Positions 10,240 to 18,367 are shown, counted from the first letter of the stretch. The stretch: 64,000 nt of DNA from Chitinophagaceae bacterium DXS (GCA_030345135.1 CP128386.1:6743001-6807000), one strand, 5' to 3'. A program made the numbers and translations. The notes: a model not told the origin generated them from the sequence alone.

Positions 10240-11022
10240 TTAAAACTTGATATTTAGTTTTAGGGATTCCAGTTTATCGTTTTTGTAGTATTCGAAGAAC
10301 CATTCGTTGTTTTTCCGGAACACAATACCTTTCAACACGCCATCATCAGCAATAAAAATATCCTGCTGTGAGGTTTTTAGCAATGTCATTACTTTTTTAG
10401 GGGTGGTGTCTACCAGTTGGTAGCCGTTGGGGCTAAGTTGCGCATATAAGACATTATTACTTTCAACGGTCACAGCCGCGGTGCCGGCAACTACACCTGC
10501 AGAAGGCACTGGGCTCGCTGTAGCCGCTACACTTGCAGGAGGCACAGCGCTTGCAGCTGTTTCCATAGGCTGAATGGCCTTAGTGCTATCGTATTTATAC
10601 TGTGCTGCTTTCAGTGAGGCAAATGCATTTTGTAATGCCTCTGAGTACGCAACCGCCCATTCTTTTGCTGAACTTTTTCCTTCGCCACTTTTAAAGATAA
10701 CATTGCCCTGACAATCTTTCAACAGCAGCGTTAAAACGGTAGTTAAAAACTTCTTCTTCTCAACGATTTCTGCTTTTAGTGCATTGCATTTATTGGCGGC
10801 AACTTCCGGTGGCAACACCTCATTGGTCAGGAAAGCATTAAATCCTACTCCCTGGAGCAATAATTTAGTGTAGGTGTTCACTCCATACTGATCATCTGAT
10901 CTCAAAAAATCAAATTTTTGAGGTACCAATACGTACCTGTAACTATTGATGGTATTTTGCGAACGGGCCGTGATAGCAAAGGATAAGGCCAGTAATATTG
11001 CAGCTATTTTCATATGAATCAT
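10240..11022 (-). CDS. Secreted protein of unknown function
   Basis: The 260-residue product starts with a signal peptide; the ATG three codons in (MKIAAILLALSFAITARSQ) may be the real start. After cleavage it has a compact region with NKCNALKAEIVEKKKFLTTV and a conserved-looking CQGNVIF segment, then an Ala/Pro/Val-rich linker at about residues 155-190, then a C-terminal domain (LYAQLSPNGYQLVDTTP, GIVFRKNNEWFFEYY). The layout suggests a periplasmic or surface protein with two domains joined by a flexible linker. I do not recognise a named family. Its stop codon lies inside the repeat phrase that ends the large upstream array. Confidence 0.75.
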   Translation of the reverse strand: MIHMKIAAILLALSFAITARSQNTINSYRYVLVPQKFDFLRSDDQYGVNTYTKLLLQGVGFNAFLTNEVLPPEVAANKCNALKAEIVEKKKFLTTVLTLLLKDCQGNVIFKSGEGKSSAKEWAVAYSEALQNAFASLKAAQYKYDSTKAIQPMETAASAVPPASVAATASPVPSAGVVAGTAAVTVESNNVLYAQLSPNGYQLVDTTPKKVMTLLKTSQQDIFIADDGVLKGIVFRKNNEWFFEYYKNDKLESLKLNIKF

Positions 11023-11273
11023 GATGGTATTAAACGAAGATATATAAACTTATCATTAGCTCCGCTTCTTCCTTACACGACAATCAGCCTGGCGATTGAA
11101 GCTATCATGCGACTATTGAATTCAGTGCTCAATTATGACAAGTAAATTCAGCTTAATGCCATTTAATTAAGGACACTGTGCCTGTATTGCTCCAGGGGAG
11201 TATCCTGTTTGTAGAATGGAAAAAAAATGGGTCGCCTAAGCTAAGTTAGGAGCCACCTGTAAATCATTACCGG

Positions 11274-11341
11274 AGACTCCGCTGGAGTCTGATGATACTA
11301 AAATCCTGATTTTCTATAAACAGGAAGCTCCGCTGGAGCTT
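11274..11341. repeat. Two GCT-triloop hairpins
   Basis: AGACTCCGCTGGAGTCT (11274-11290) and AAGCTCCGCTGGAGCTT (11325-11341) are perfect 7-bp stems with the same GCT loop but partly different stems. They resemble a wider set of hairpins with TAC/TAT loops in the upstream array, such as TGTCCTATGGACA at 8304 and AGTCCTACGGACT at 8355. They lie in the 627-bp space between a minus-strand secreted protein gene and a small plus-strand gene, followed at 11345-11462 by a partial copy of the CTTTCGCAAG repeat family. Confidence 0.65.
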
Positions 11342-11344
11342 TCG

Positions 11345-11462
11345 GCTCTCCTTAAAGCCTTCGCGGCAAGAACTTTTCAGCAACATCTCTTCCCGAGCTG
11401 TTCATTGGGTAGGGGCTTTGCGGGATAGGAGGGACTCGCTTTCGCAAGTGCATCTAACTAGC
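11345..11462. repeat. Partial copy of the dispersed CTTTCGCAAG leader repeat
   Basis: This segment contains the family blocks CCTTCGCGGCAAGAACTTTT, TTGGGTAGGGGCTTTGCGGG and ACTCGCTTTCGCAAGTGCAT. It matches the first half of longer copies at 14094, 16135 and 16848 and a partial copy at 12945. All copies have the same orientation relative to the plus strand. It lies 190 bp upstream of a small ORF. Confidence 0.7.
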
Positions 11463-11495
11463 TTTTTTATTGACATACCTTGACAAATCCTTAGC

Positions 11496-11651
11496 TTTGC
11501 GTTTCCTAAAATTTCTTACATAATGCTAGTCACAACTAATTTTCTGCAAAGCCCGTGCTATGGTGTGGAGTGGCGAAAGCCCCCAGCGCATGTAAGAATG
11601 CGTAGGACACCTAAAGCACGGGCTTTGCATTCCCTAAAATTCTTACATTAT
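11496..11651. repeat. Structured inverted repeat flanked by ~31-bp direct repeats
   Basis: A perfect 14-bp inverted repeat, GCAAAGCCCGTGCT (11546-11559) and AGCACGGGCTTTGC (11615-11628), extends with GGTGT/ACACC pairing. It encloses two small hairpins, GG-CGAAAG-CC and CGCATGTAAGAATGCG. The whole would fold as a three-way junction. Nearly identical direct repeats (GCTTTGC.TT.CCTAAAATT..) lie at 11496-11526 and 11622-11651, the second running into the ATG of the 69-residue ORF. It could be a small mobile element, a duplicated leader or an RNA element; the sequence alone does not decide. Confidence 0.5.
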
Positions 11652-11859
11652 GGCATTAACATTTGGCAAAGACGGCATGTCAATTGAATTAAGCAAGACG
11701 ACTATCTACGCCGACTATTACGAAATGCAATTAAGTTTGATCAACTTGTTGAAGAATTATGTTTCTAATGATTATGGCCAAGGTGACGGTTCAGAAATTT
11801 ATCACGGCCTGGAATTATTGGAAGCAATGCTTGTTTCTCCTGAACAAATGAAACTGTAA
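11650..11859 (+). CDS. Small hypothetical protein, 69 residues
   Basis: The ORF starts at an ATG at 11650 and encodes an acidic, leucine-rich product with two likely helices (YYEMQLSLINLLKNYV and YHGLELLEAMLVSPEQM). It has no signal peptide or membrane segment. A good rho-independent terminator starts 29 bp after the stop, which supports a real transcription unit. The start lies at the edge of a duplicated leader sequence. No family is recognised, and a chance ORF cannot be excluded. Confidence 0.55.
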   Translation: MALTFGKDGMSIELSKTTIYADYYEMQLSLINLLKNYVSNDYGQGDGSEIYHGLELLEAMLVSPEQMKL

Positions 11860-11887
11860 AGCTGGTCAAGCATATTTTTAATCTTTC

Positions 11888-11912
11888 AAAAGCCTGCATT
11901 TTGTAGGCTTTT
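11888..11912 (+). terminator. Rho-independent terminator after small ORF
   Basis: The arms AAAAGCCT and AGGCTTTT pair around GCATTTTGT, which itself adds two or three pairs and leaves a TTT loop. The hairpin is followed by TTTTGTATTTT. It lies directly downstream of the 69-residue ORF. Confidence 0.75.
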
Positions 11913-12058
11913 TGTATTTTCCGTATGACAACTAACGAAGTTGTTTGCTCTCACAAACGCGAAGTCCATGGAGACTTTGTGTTGAAGATAAATAAATTTA
12001 AGTTAGTTTATATCTGGAACCGTATAGCCTAAAAATTATCACTCACATCATATATATA

Positions 12059-12787
12059 ATGATAAATAAACGATCCTTTTTAAGAAAAGTAATGGATTTA
12101 ATGGAACCCAAAATGAATCTGCTTGGGTTTGAAAAATCGTATTCGTCACAATGGTTTACGAGAGACAAAGTCAAACATTTTAAACTAGTATATACTTTGG
12201 TTCCTTTTGACAGGTTTGATATGAAAAGCAACAAGTCAGGTTTGACAATTGAATCATTTATAGACATATTTAATGGGCCGATCGAGAAGGAATACTTAAA
12301 GATCACTCAACGGATTGGCGCCAAGCTGCATGATTTGCAAACAATAGGCGGATACACAGCGGACATTAAAGAAAATCCAACCGATGAGTTAAAATTTCGT
12401 AACAACAGATTAACGATTTGGAGTTTTGCTGAGGATGACGCTAGTGAGAGTTCTACATTGCTAATAAAATATTTTGAAGATGTCGCGTTGCCCTATTATG
12501 AGAAATATGCAAATTGGCTTGCCTTAGATAATATTCTCAACAATAGCATTAATCAAGTAAAGAGTAGTATTCATTGCCGAATTGAAACTGAAAGGGATTT
12601 GCGTGGAATAATTTTAGCTAAGTTGATCAATCGACCCGATTTAAATGATATAATCAAAGTGCATTATCGACGACTTATATCTTTTAATAGTTCAGAATAT
12701 ATGATTGAATATGAAAAATTATTAAAATTACTTCCTCAAATACAACCTCTTTTTTCATCTCCCAAAGAAGCTTTTGAAGCATTATGA
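12059..12787 (+). CDS. Hypothetical cytoplasmic protein, 242 residues
   Basis: The product is soluble, without signal or membrane segment, and starts MINKRSFLRKVMDLMEPKM. The N-terminal part (GFEKSYSSQWFTRDKVKHFK) is reminiscent of DUF4304-like proteins, which share a helix followed by a beta-rich region with W/F..R, but I am not confident of that match. The C-terminal half is helical and rich in Leu/Ile/Lys. Base composition is A/T-rich. It stands alone between two repeat-filled intergenic regions, a position typical of accessory genes. Function unknown. Confidence 0.7.
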   Translation: MINKRSFLRKVMDLMEPKMNLLGFEKSYSSQWFTRDKVKHFKLVYTLVPFDRFDMKSNKSGLTIESFIDIFNGPIEKEYLKITQRIGAKLHDLQTIGGYTADIKENPTDELKFRNNRLTIWSFAEDDASESSTLLIKYFEDVALPYYEKYANWLALDNILNNSINQVKSSIHCRIETERDLRGIILAKLINRPDLNDIIKVHYRRLISFNSSEYMIEYEKLLKLLPQIQPLFSSPKEAFEAL

Positions 12788-12824
12788 TCTGCCTTGTTCG
12801 ACATGTTTCCTCAGCCGTTGGTAT

Positions 12825-13068
12825 TGCAAATTTACGCTGTCCGCCGTTGTTGCGTGTGTCGGGTTGGCGATGAGCGCTGGCACACCAACAACAAAGAATG
12901 TAAGTATAAAATAGTGGCCTACACCTTCATTTTAATTTTTTGGGTACTCCGCAAGGTCTTCGCGTCAAAAGATTTTCCCCAATATCTCCTCACGAGCCTT
13001 CTACGTTGGGCAGGGACTTTGTAAGATAGGAGGAGAATCACTTTCAAAGGTGTATCTATTATGCTAGA
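12825..13068. repeat. Composite repeat: palindrome plus CTTTCGCAAG family, copy 1
   Basis: This ~245-bp block carries one GTTGTTG.../ACCAACAAC palindrome (12846-12892), the phrase AGTGGCCTACACCTTCATT, and then the GGTCTTCGCG, GGCAGGGACTTTG and GATAGGAGGAGA blocks. It matches 13970-14214 nearly base for base except for small indels. It fills most of the 347 bp between a hypothetical gene and the convergent nth gene. Confidence 0.8.
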
Positions 13069-13134
13069 GGAATAAACAATGCAGATTTCTAGTTATCCAG
13101 TTTTATTGTTGCCTGCGAAAAGTTCGTTGAGTGA

Positions 13135-13770
13135 CTAATTATTAAAATTTTCCTGGTAAAATTTGCAATCCTTTTTCATCAAACAAACTGGGCATTCAGG
13201 CTTAGGCCGGCATATATCACGACCTAAGAACGACATCGCCATACCTGCATCCCATTCATTCTTAGGCAATACTTCCATCATTTGTTTTTCAATAACAACC
13301 GGGTCTTCTGAATTAGCAATACCCAGCCGGTTGGATACACGCACCGTATGAAGATCAACCATAATGCCCTCAGCTTCAACCCCCGCATAACGCTTTATTA
13401 CATTCGCGGATTTACGGCCAATGCCAGGCAGTTTCACTAATTCTTCCATCGTCAATGGTATGGCCTTGTCTGTTTTTACTGCCTTAGCAATTTTACTAAG
13501 CCATTCAGCCTTGTTTCCGTGATTGATGACCTTCGTTATATGTGGTATAATTGCCGCCGGTGTTGCCTGGGAAAGCCTTGCCATAGTTGGGAATTCTTTG
13601 AATAAATCCGGTGCTACGCTATTGATCAGCTTGTCATTGCTTCTTGCTGAAAGAACGACCATCACCATCATTTCATACAAATTCTTAGCTTCCAGTGGAT
13701 GAGGTGTGTCTTTATATTTTTTTATTAACGGCTTTACCGCAGCCGCCCAGTCGATGTTTTGCTGTTTCAT
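13135..13770 (-). CDS. nth: Endonuclease III-type DNA glycosylase/AP lyase
   Basis: The 211-residue protein is the usual length for endonuclease III, which removes oxidised pyrimidines in base excision repair. The helix-hairpin-helix reads LPGIGRKSANVI and contains the catalytic Lys in GRK. The catalytic Asp is in VDLHTVRVSNRL. A C-terminal cysteine cluster should hold a [4Fe-4S] centre, but the spacing is C-X5-C-X2-C-X5-C rather than the familiar C-X6-C-X2-C-X5-C, and HGR before the cluster is LGR. It may be a divergent paralogue rather than the main housekeeping enzyme. It is a single gene flanked by repeat-derived sequence. Confidence 0.88.
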   Translation of the reverse strand: MKQQNIDWAAAVKPLIKKYKDTPHPLEAKNLYEMMVMVVLSARSNDKLINSVAPDLFKEFPTMARLSQATPAAIIPHITKVINHGNKAEWLSKIAKAVKTDKAIPLTMEELVKLPGIGRKSANVIKRYAGVEAEGIMVDLHTVRVSNRLGIANSEDPVVIEKQMMEVLPKNEWDAGMAMSFLGRDICRPKPECPVCLMKKDCKFYQENFNN

Positions 13771-13969
13771 AAGTGTTTAATGGAGTTAAAAGTACGGTTA
13801 TTTGGAATATTTTGTTCAACACTCAGCTCGCCAGAAATTTGAAATCATTTCAACTAATTTGATTTAGCCGAAAACAAAAAGCCGGAAAAATAAATACTTT
13901 GACAGCTTTTAGAGGAATTTCATATAATTTTTTTTGGTTCTCTGTAAAGTCCAGGTTTCTGCCGCCCTT

Positions 13970-14411
13970 GATGTTGCACATTTACGCTGTCCGCCTTTGT
14001 TGCGTGTGTCGGGTTGGCCATGAGAGCTGGCACACCAACAACAAAGAATGTAACTAGAATAGTGGCCTACACCTTCATTCCAGTTTTTTGTAGTCCGCAA
14101 GGTCTTCGCGCCAAAAGCCTTTCCGCAATATCTCCTTCCCGAGCCTTGTGCGTTGGGTAGGGACTTTGCTTGATAGGAGGAGACTCACTTTCGTAAGGTG
14201 TATCTAATATGCTGTAACTAATTATATGGAGTTGGGGGATGTTAATCTAACAGTATAATCCTTATATTATCGAGTGACGCCCAGCGAATTTATTTTGTTC
14301 TCCTAAACGCAAAGTCCCAGGCATATACACAAGTCCCTTTATGGAAACTTTACGCAGAAATTCCTGTAATAAGATTTAATTTCGAAGATTTCGCTGAGAA
14401 AAAAAATTTAA
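13970..14411. repeat. Composite repeat, copy 2, extended form
   Basis: Positions 13970-14214 duplicate 12825-13068, including a GTTGTTG/ACCAACAAC palindrome at 13996-14042. The copy continues through GTTAATCTAACAGTATAA, GTGACGCCCAGCGAATTTA and AAGATTTAATTTCGAAGA, matching 16135-16435 to its end. It occupies much of the 817-bp space between nth and the ceramidase-like gene and ends about 175 bp before that gene's start. No ORF in it is supported. Confidence 0.8.
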
Positions 14412-14587
14412 TAAAACCACTTTCACTAAGCCTTCTTACAACCCTTTGCCAGAAAGAACTAGGAGAGAATTTGCCAAACATTTTTTGACCATTATGCCAT
14501 AAATTGAAAAGATGTTCTAAGGCCTAAACTGTTATATTTGAGTATCATTTTTCTATTATAGGCTCTAAACATATAAACAGCTTTTCT

Positions 14588-15871
14588 ATGTCAAAAGTTA
14601 CTCGCCGCATTTTATTTTTCATCACATTAATTGCATTCAGTGCTGCACAATTGAGTGCACAGCAACTTAAAGCCGGTGCCGCTTTTAGAGTTATTACACC
14701 ATCACCTTTATTACCGGTTTCTGGTGGTGTTGGAATCCCCAAACCTGTAACCCAAAAACAAGGCGATTTGTTTGTTCGGGCTATGGTACTTGAAAAAGGA
14801 GGCGTACGGGTTGCCATCGTTGGTATCGATAATCTTGGTTGGACATCAGTTCTCGGCGACCGCTCCAGAGCATTGATAAAGGGCATTCCTCCTGAAAATG
14901 TATTGATCGGAGCAACTCATACGCATAGCGCTCCTGATGCGTATGCATTTGCAGATGAAAATGGCAAACATTTAGCGGATTTGAAATGGCTCGACTGGTG
15001 TACAAAGCAAATTGCCGATGCTGTAAATGAAGCCGTTAGTAAATTGACACCTGCTACGTTGAAAACGGCAGTTGGCGAAGCCCAGGGCAAGATTGCATTT
15101 AATTATTACGCTGAACAATTATACGACCCACGTTGCGGTGTTATTCAGGCTATTGGAATTACCGGCAAATCAAAAGGTAAAGTATTAGCTACGTTAGTAA
15201 ATTACGCAGTTCATCCGGAAATTATTGGATCAAAAAGAGGAATTCTTAGTCCGGATTTATGCGGTCCATTATACGATCGTATCGAATCTAAAGTTGGAGG
15301 AGTTGCAATATTTATGAATAGCGCACAGGGAGGAATGGTTACCGCCGATAACCGCAGTGACAATGGGCAGGAGAAAAGTGATTATGCAGAATGCAAGCGT
15401 ATTGGAGAATTGCTTGCGGATGAGGCGTTGAGAATTGTAAGCGATGCGAAAGAACAAACAAATCCAACCCTTTCATGTTTTTCTAAAAAAGTTACATTCC
15501 CGGTAGAATCAAAATTAATGCAATACATTCTGGCGAGCACACCGCTTAAATCACCAGATATGAAAACGGATGCAGTTTCTACACGTATTAATCTGCTGAA
15601 TATTGGAACTGCACAAGTTCTAACAATTCCAGGAGAAGCATTGCCAAACGTTGGATACTATGTTAAGCGTCACATGCATACAAAACAACCATTTTTGTTT
15701 GGTCTTACTAATGATGCTTTCGGATATATGCTTTCCAAAGTTGATTTTGATAGTTTTAAGAGGTATGAATATGTTAGCAGAACAAGCCTCGGTGAGCAAA
15801 CTGCTGAGATTTATATGAAAGAAGCGTTAGACCTTGTAAATGCAAATCCTGCTGCCGATGACGCAAATTAA
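14588..15871 (+). CDS. Neutral/alkaline ceramidase N-domain-like secreted protein
   Basis: This 427-residue protein has a signal peptide (about residues 1-24, ending LSAQQ). It then follows the neutral/alkaline non-lysosomal ceramidase N-terminal domain: KAGAAFRVITPSP, VAIVGIDNLGW, a metal-binding type ATHTHSAPDAY motif (His111, His113), NYAVHPEIIGS, and NSAQGGMVTADNR at the position of the ceramidase active-site loop. True bacterial ceramidases are ~650 residues with an extra C-terminal immunoglobulin-like domain, which is absent. It is likely a periplasmic metallohydrolase; a ceramide substrate is uncertain. It stands alone, with a long repeat-derived leader upstream. Confidence 0.82.
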   Translation: MSKVTRRILFFITLIAFSAAQLSAQQLKAGAAFRVITPSPLLPVSGGVGIPKPVTQKQGDLFVRAMVLEKGGVRVAIVGIDNLGWTSVLGDRSRALIKGIPPENVLIGATHTHSAPDAYAFADENGKHLADLKWLDWCTKQIADAVNEAVSKLTPATLKTAVGEAQGKIAFNYYAEQLYDPRCGVIQAIGITGKSKGKVLATLVNYAVHPEIIGSKRGILSPDLCGPLYDRIESKVGGVAIFMNSAQGGMVTADNRSDNGQEKSDYAECKRIGELLADEALRIVSDAKEQTNPTLSCFSKKVTFPVESKLMQYILASTPLKSPDMKTDAVSTRINLLNIGTAQVLTIPGEALPNVGYYVKRHMHTKQPFLFGLTNDAFGYMLSKVDFDSFKRYEYVSRTSLGEQTAEIYMKEALDLVNANPAADDAN

Positions 15872-16134
15872 TGTTATATAAAATAGAATGTTTCTGCCGA
15901 AGAGTTGAAAAGATGGAGTATACGGTTTAATATTGCCGATCAATTAGTTTTCACGTCATCTTCGGCAGATGCATTCATTCGAATCTCTTTTAGATAAGTT
16001 CAATCAACTTTTCTCTACCCGTCATTTTCCTTCATAGTCGGCTTCATTATACAATCCCACAGATTATTTTTTAGACCTTGGCGGTAAACGAATTCGCAGC
16101 GTCATTTGTCTGATGGCTAATGAGCTTCGCTTCA

Positions 16135-16435
16135 GTACAAAGTCTCCACAGCCAAAACTTTTTTCGCATATCTCATTCCGGGCCCTGTGCGTTGGGTAGG
16201 GACTTTGCGAGATAGGAGGATACTCACTTTCGCAAGTACATCTAATATGCAGTAGCCAATTATATAGAGTTGGAAGATGTTAATTTAACTGTATAACCTT
16301 TATGTTATCGGGTGACGCCTAACGAATTTATGTGTTCCCCTACCATGCATACACACAATGCCCTTGATAGAGACTTTGCGCAGAAACTCCTGTAAATAAG
16401 ATTTAATTTCGAAGACTTTTCGGAGAAAAAAATTA
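16135..16435. repeat. CTTTCGCAAG leader repeat, copy 3
   Basis: This segment matches 14094-14411: AAAGTCTCCACAGCCAAAAC, GTGCGTTGGGTAGGGACTTT, GATAGGAGGATACTCACTTT, GTTAATTTAACTGTATAACC, CGGGTGACGCCTAACGAATT, then AAGATTTAATTTCGAAGACT. It ends 25 bp before the GTG of the next gene and fills most of the 588-bp gap. It lacks the leading palindrome found in copies 1 and 2. Confidence 0.8.
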
Positions 16436-16459
16436 TCCGGATCGAAAAAAAGATAAATA

Positions 16460-16804
16460 GTGAAATCTAAACAAAGTAATTGGACCATTCCATTATTAGT
16501 AACTGCAGCGATCATCTTGTCTATATGTACATATAAAGCAGGAAATGATGAGAAGGAAGAATTAAAAAAATATCCTGGAGAGACAATTGGGATTATTTAT
16601 AAATATGGATCGGATGCAAAAGGGCATTCTCACGTGGATTATTATTATTTGGTTGATGGAAAAAAGTACAAAGATTTTTCAATGTTAAAGAAATTTGGAG
16701 ACTCACAATTTGACACCAGTCATATTGGAGAAAAATATACTGTAATATATTCAACGAGAAACCCTAAAATCAATCAAATTGATTTTGATCGTCCGCAGGA
16801 ATAA
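16460..16804 (+). CDS. Small membrane-anchored protein, DUF3592-like
   Basis: A GTG start gives 114 residues with one N-terminal membrane segment or uncleaved signal (WTIPLLVTAAIILSICTY), then a basic/acidic stretch and a small beta domain (TIGIIYKYGSDAKGHSHVDY, GEKYTVIYSTRNPKINQI). The pattern of a single helix followed by a domain ending in YxVxYxxxNPxxN resembles DUF3592-type proteins, whose function is unknown. The coding sequence is A/T-rich and sits between two copies of the same leader repeat. Confidence 0.65.
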   Translation: MKSKQSNWTIPLLVTAAIILSICTYKAGNDEKEELKKYPGETIGIIYKYGSDAKGHSHVDYYYLVDGKKYKDFSMLKKFGDSQFDTSHIGEKYTVIYSTRNPKINQIDFDRPQE

Positions 16805-16847
16805 ATTATTAGCGAATTCTAAATGAATAATTTAAGATCATATCTTG

Positions 16848-17050
16848 GTTCTCCGCAAAGTCTTCGTGGCAAGAACTTTTCCGCAATGCCGGGACTTTGC
16901 GAGATAGGAGAAGAGTCACTTTCGCAAGTGCATGTAATACGCAGTAGCCTATTATATAGAGTTGCAGTATCTTAATCTAACGGGATAGCTGTTAGATTAT
17001 CGTGTGATGCCTAACGAATTTATTTGTTTTCCTAAACGCAAAGTCCCAAT
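16848..17050. repeat. CTTTCGCAAG leader repeat, copy 4
   Basis: The family blocks recur: GGTTCTCCGCAAAGTCTTCG, GGGACTTTGCGAGATAGGAG, ACTTTCGCAAGTGCAT, CTTAATCTAACGGGATAGC, GTGTGATGCCTAACGAATTT, CCTAAACGCAAAGTCCCA. The copy ends 148 bp before the TTG start of the following gene. Apart from it nothing was seen in this 393-bp gap. Confidence 0.78.
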
Positions 17051-17197
17051 GCCTGCACAGCAGGGCTCTGGTGTTGACTTTGGGGATAAAAAGCAAGCCC
17101 TTTTGTTAAAGCAATTTTAATTAAGAAATAGTCTTGCAACAAGGAGCGTATTTTTAGTTGATATTTCATAACGCCGGTCATCCTTAAAAGCTAACTT

Positions 17198-18151
17198 TTG
17201 AAAAACTTATTTGCACCCGTTTTTTTATTAACCATAATGTCCGCTTGCATAAGTTGCAATGATTGTATAAGCACAATGCCGGAATACTTATCCCCGTATT
17301 CTTCACCAGTTTGGCATCCTGATGGAAATGTTCTGTTTTTTAACTGGGTACCATTGATAAACAGGCACAAGCCTCGTGGCTATTGCAAAGACGTTGAGTA
17401 TACCTACAACATAGACTCGTTGGGATTTTGGCGTATTAATAAAGATGGCACCAATTTAAAACGGGCACTGCCATATGCGTTGGAGAATGCTTCATGGTCG
17501 CCTGACGGTAAATGGCTGGCCTATAATTATGGTGCCAATATTTTCAAAATCGCTTTTGACGGGCAAAACTTTGATACGTCCCACATAGTACAGTTAACAA
17601 ATAATGGATTTGGGAACTATAAACCTTCCTGGAATGACACAGGTGATTCTATTTATTATGAATCAAGCGAATTCGGTCCATCCGGCTTCCTTAAGATTTG
17701 CAAAATGGCTGCTGATGGAACCGCCAGAAAATTAATTGGCAATAAAGGCATTGACACGCTCTATAGTCGCGAACCCTGTTTCATTAATCCGGACCTCGTC
17801 CTTCACGTTCGTGGCGACACCATTTCAGATCATGTATATGCAATGAATGCCAACGGTGATAAGGTTAGAAAACTCACTAAAAATGTTAGTGTAATCACAG
17901 GTATCTATCATCCTAACTACTACAACAACAAGATCTATTATGAAGATGATGGCGTTTGGTCATGTAATCTCGATGGTTCCAATCTTAAAGAGTTAGTCCA
18001 TTACTCGTTTCTGGGATATTCGATTTCTAAAGACGGAACAATTGCTTTTGTTTTATTTGACAGCCAAAATATTGACAGATCTCACGGAGTAATAATGTTT
18101 ATGGACGAAAATGGCAACCACAAAAAACAATTTACATTCAATAATTATTAA
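17198..18151 (+). CDS. TolB/PD40-type beta-propeller lipoprotein
   Basis: The frame starts at TTG and gives 317 residues with a hydrophobic signal and lipoprotein-like cysteines (MSACISCNDC). It contains WD40-like PD40 repeats seen as SPVWHPDGNVLFFNW, NASWSPDGKWLAYNY, KPSWNDTGDSIYYES and GYSISKDGTIAFVLF, each blade ending with a link such as RINKDGTNLKRALP. This predicts a surface or periplasmic beta-propeller. In Bacteroidota such proteins often bind protein or peptidoglycan partners, but nothing here gives a partner. It is monocistronic, with a repeat-derived leader. Confidence 0.78.
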   Translation: MKNLFAPVFLLTIMSACISCNDCISTMPEYLSPYSSPVWHPDGNVLFFNWVPLINRHKPRGYCKDVEYTYNIDSLGFWRINKDGTNLKRALPYALENASWSPDGKWLAYNYGANIFKIAFDGQNFDTSHIVQLTNNGFGNYKPSWNDTGDSIYYESSEFGPSGFLKICKMAADGTARKLIGNKGIDTLYSREPCFINPDLVLHVRGDTISDHVYAMNANGDKVRKLTKNVSVITGIYHPNYYNNKIYYEDDGVWSCNLDGSNLKELVHYSFLGYSISKDGTIAFVLFDSQNIDRSHGVIMFMDENGNHKKQFTFNNY

Positions 18152-18309
18152 AGAGAAAAGAATTTGTAAACGCATGACTGAAGAGTCGGATTTGTACAGT
18201 TGTGATTCTTAAATGATGAAGTAACACTCTACCTACAAGTATTGAGTCTCTTGGCCTGTGGGCGCTACCAGCCTGCGCCACATCCTAACTTTTGTAGCAA
18301 AGGATTTCA

Positions 18310-18341
18310 TTGTTTCTGAATTACAGCTATAGCTAACTTTG
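18310..18341 (+). promoter_or_regulatory. Candidate Bacteroidota-type promoter
   Basis: TTG at 18310-18312 and TAACTTTG at 18334-18341 are separated by 21 bp, close to the -33 TTTG / -7 TAnnTTTG arrangement known for Bacteroidota housekeeping sigma factor. The -7 box matches fully. It lies 26 bp before the ATG of the ABC transporter gene. Confidence 0.45.
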
Positions 18342-18367
18342 TTGCCAGCAGCACAACTAAAAGCGTA

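Larger units (their letters stand above)
7680..10242. repeat. 2.5-kb intergenic array of nested repeats
   Basis: The whole interval between two genes consists of repeated blocks. It begins and ends with the same ~30-bp phrase (GAAAATCATAGAAATTCCGG onward, at 7689 and 10212), variants of which recur inside at ~8228, ~8650, ~9073 and ~9759. Within it lie 424-bp tandem units, GTTGTTGGT/ACCAACAAC palindromes, and short triloop hairpins. The final phrase overlaps the stop codon (10240-10242) of the minus-strand gene that follows. No convincing coding sequence is present; short frames here consist of repeat text and appear in several frames at once. Confidence 0.85.

Noticed and set aside
12794-13024. 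76-residue plus-strand ORF after the hypothetical gene
   Set aside because: It reads through a dispersed palindrome and leader repeat that also occur at 13970 without the same frame.
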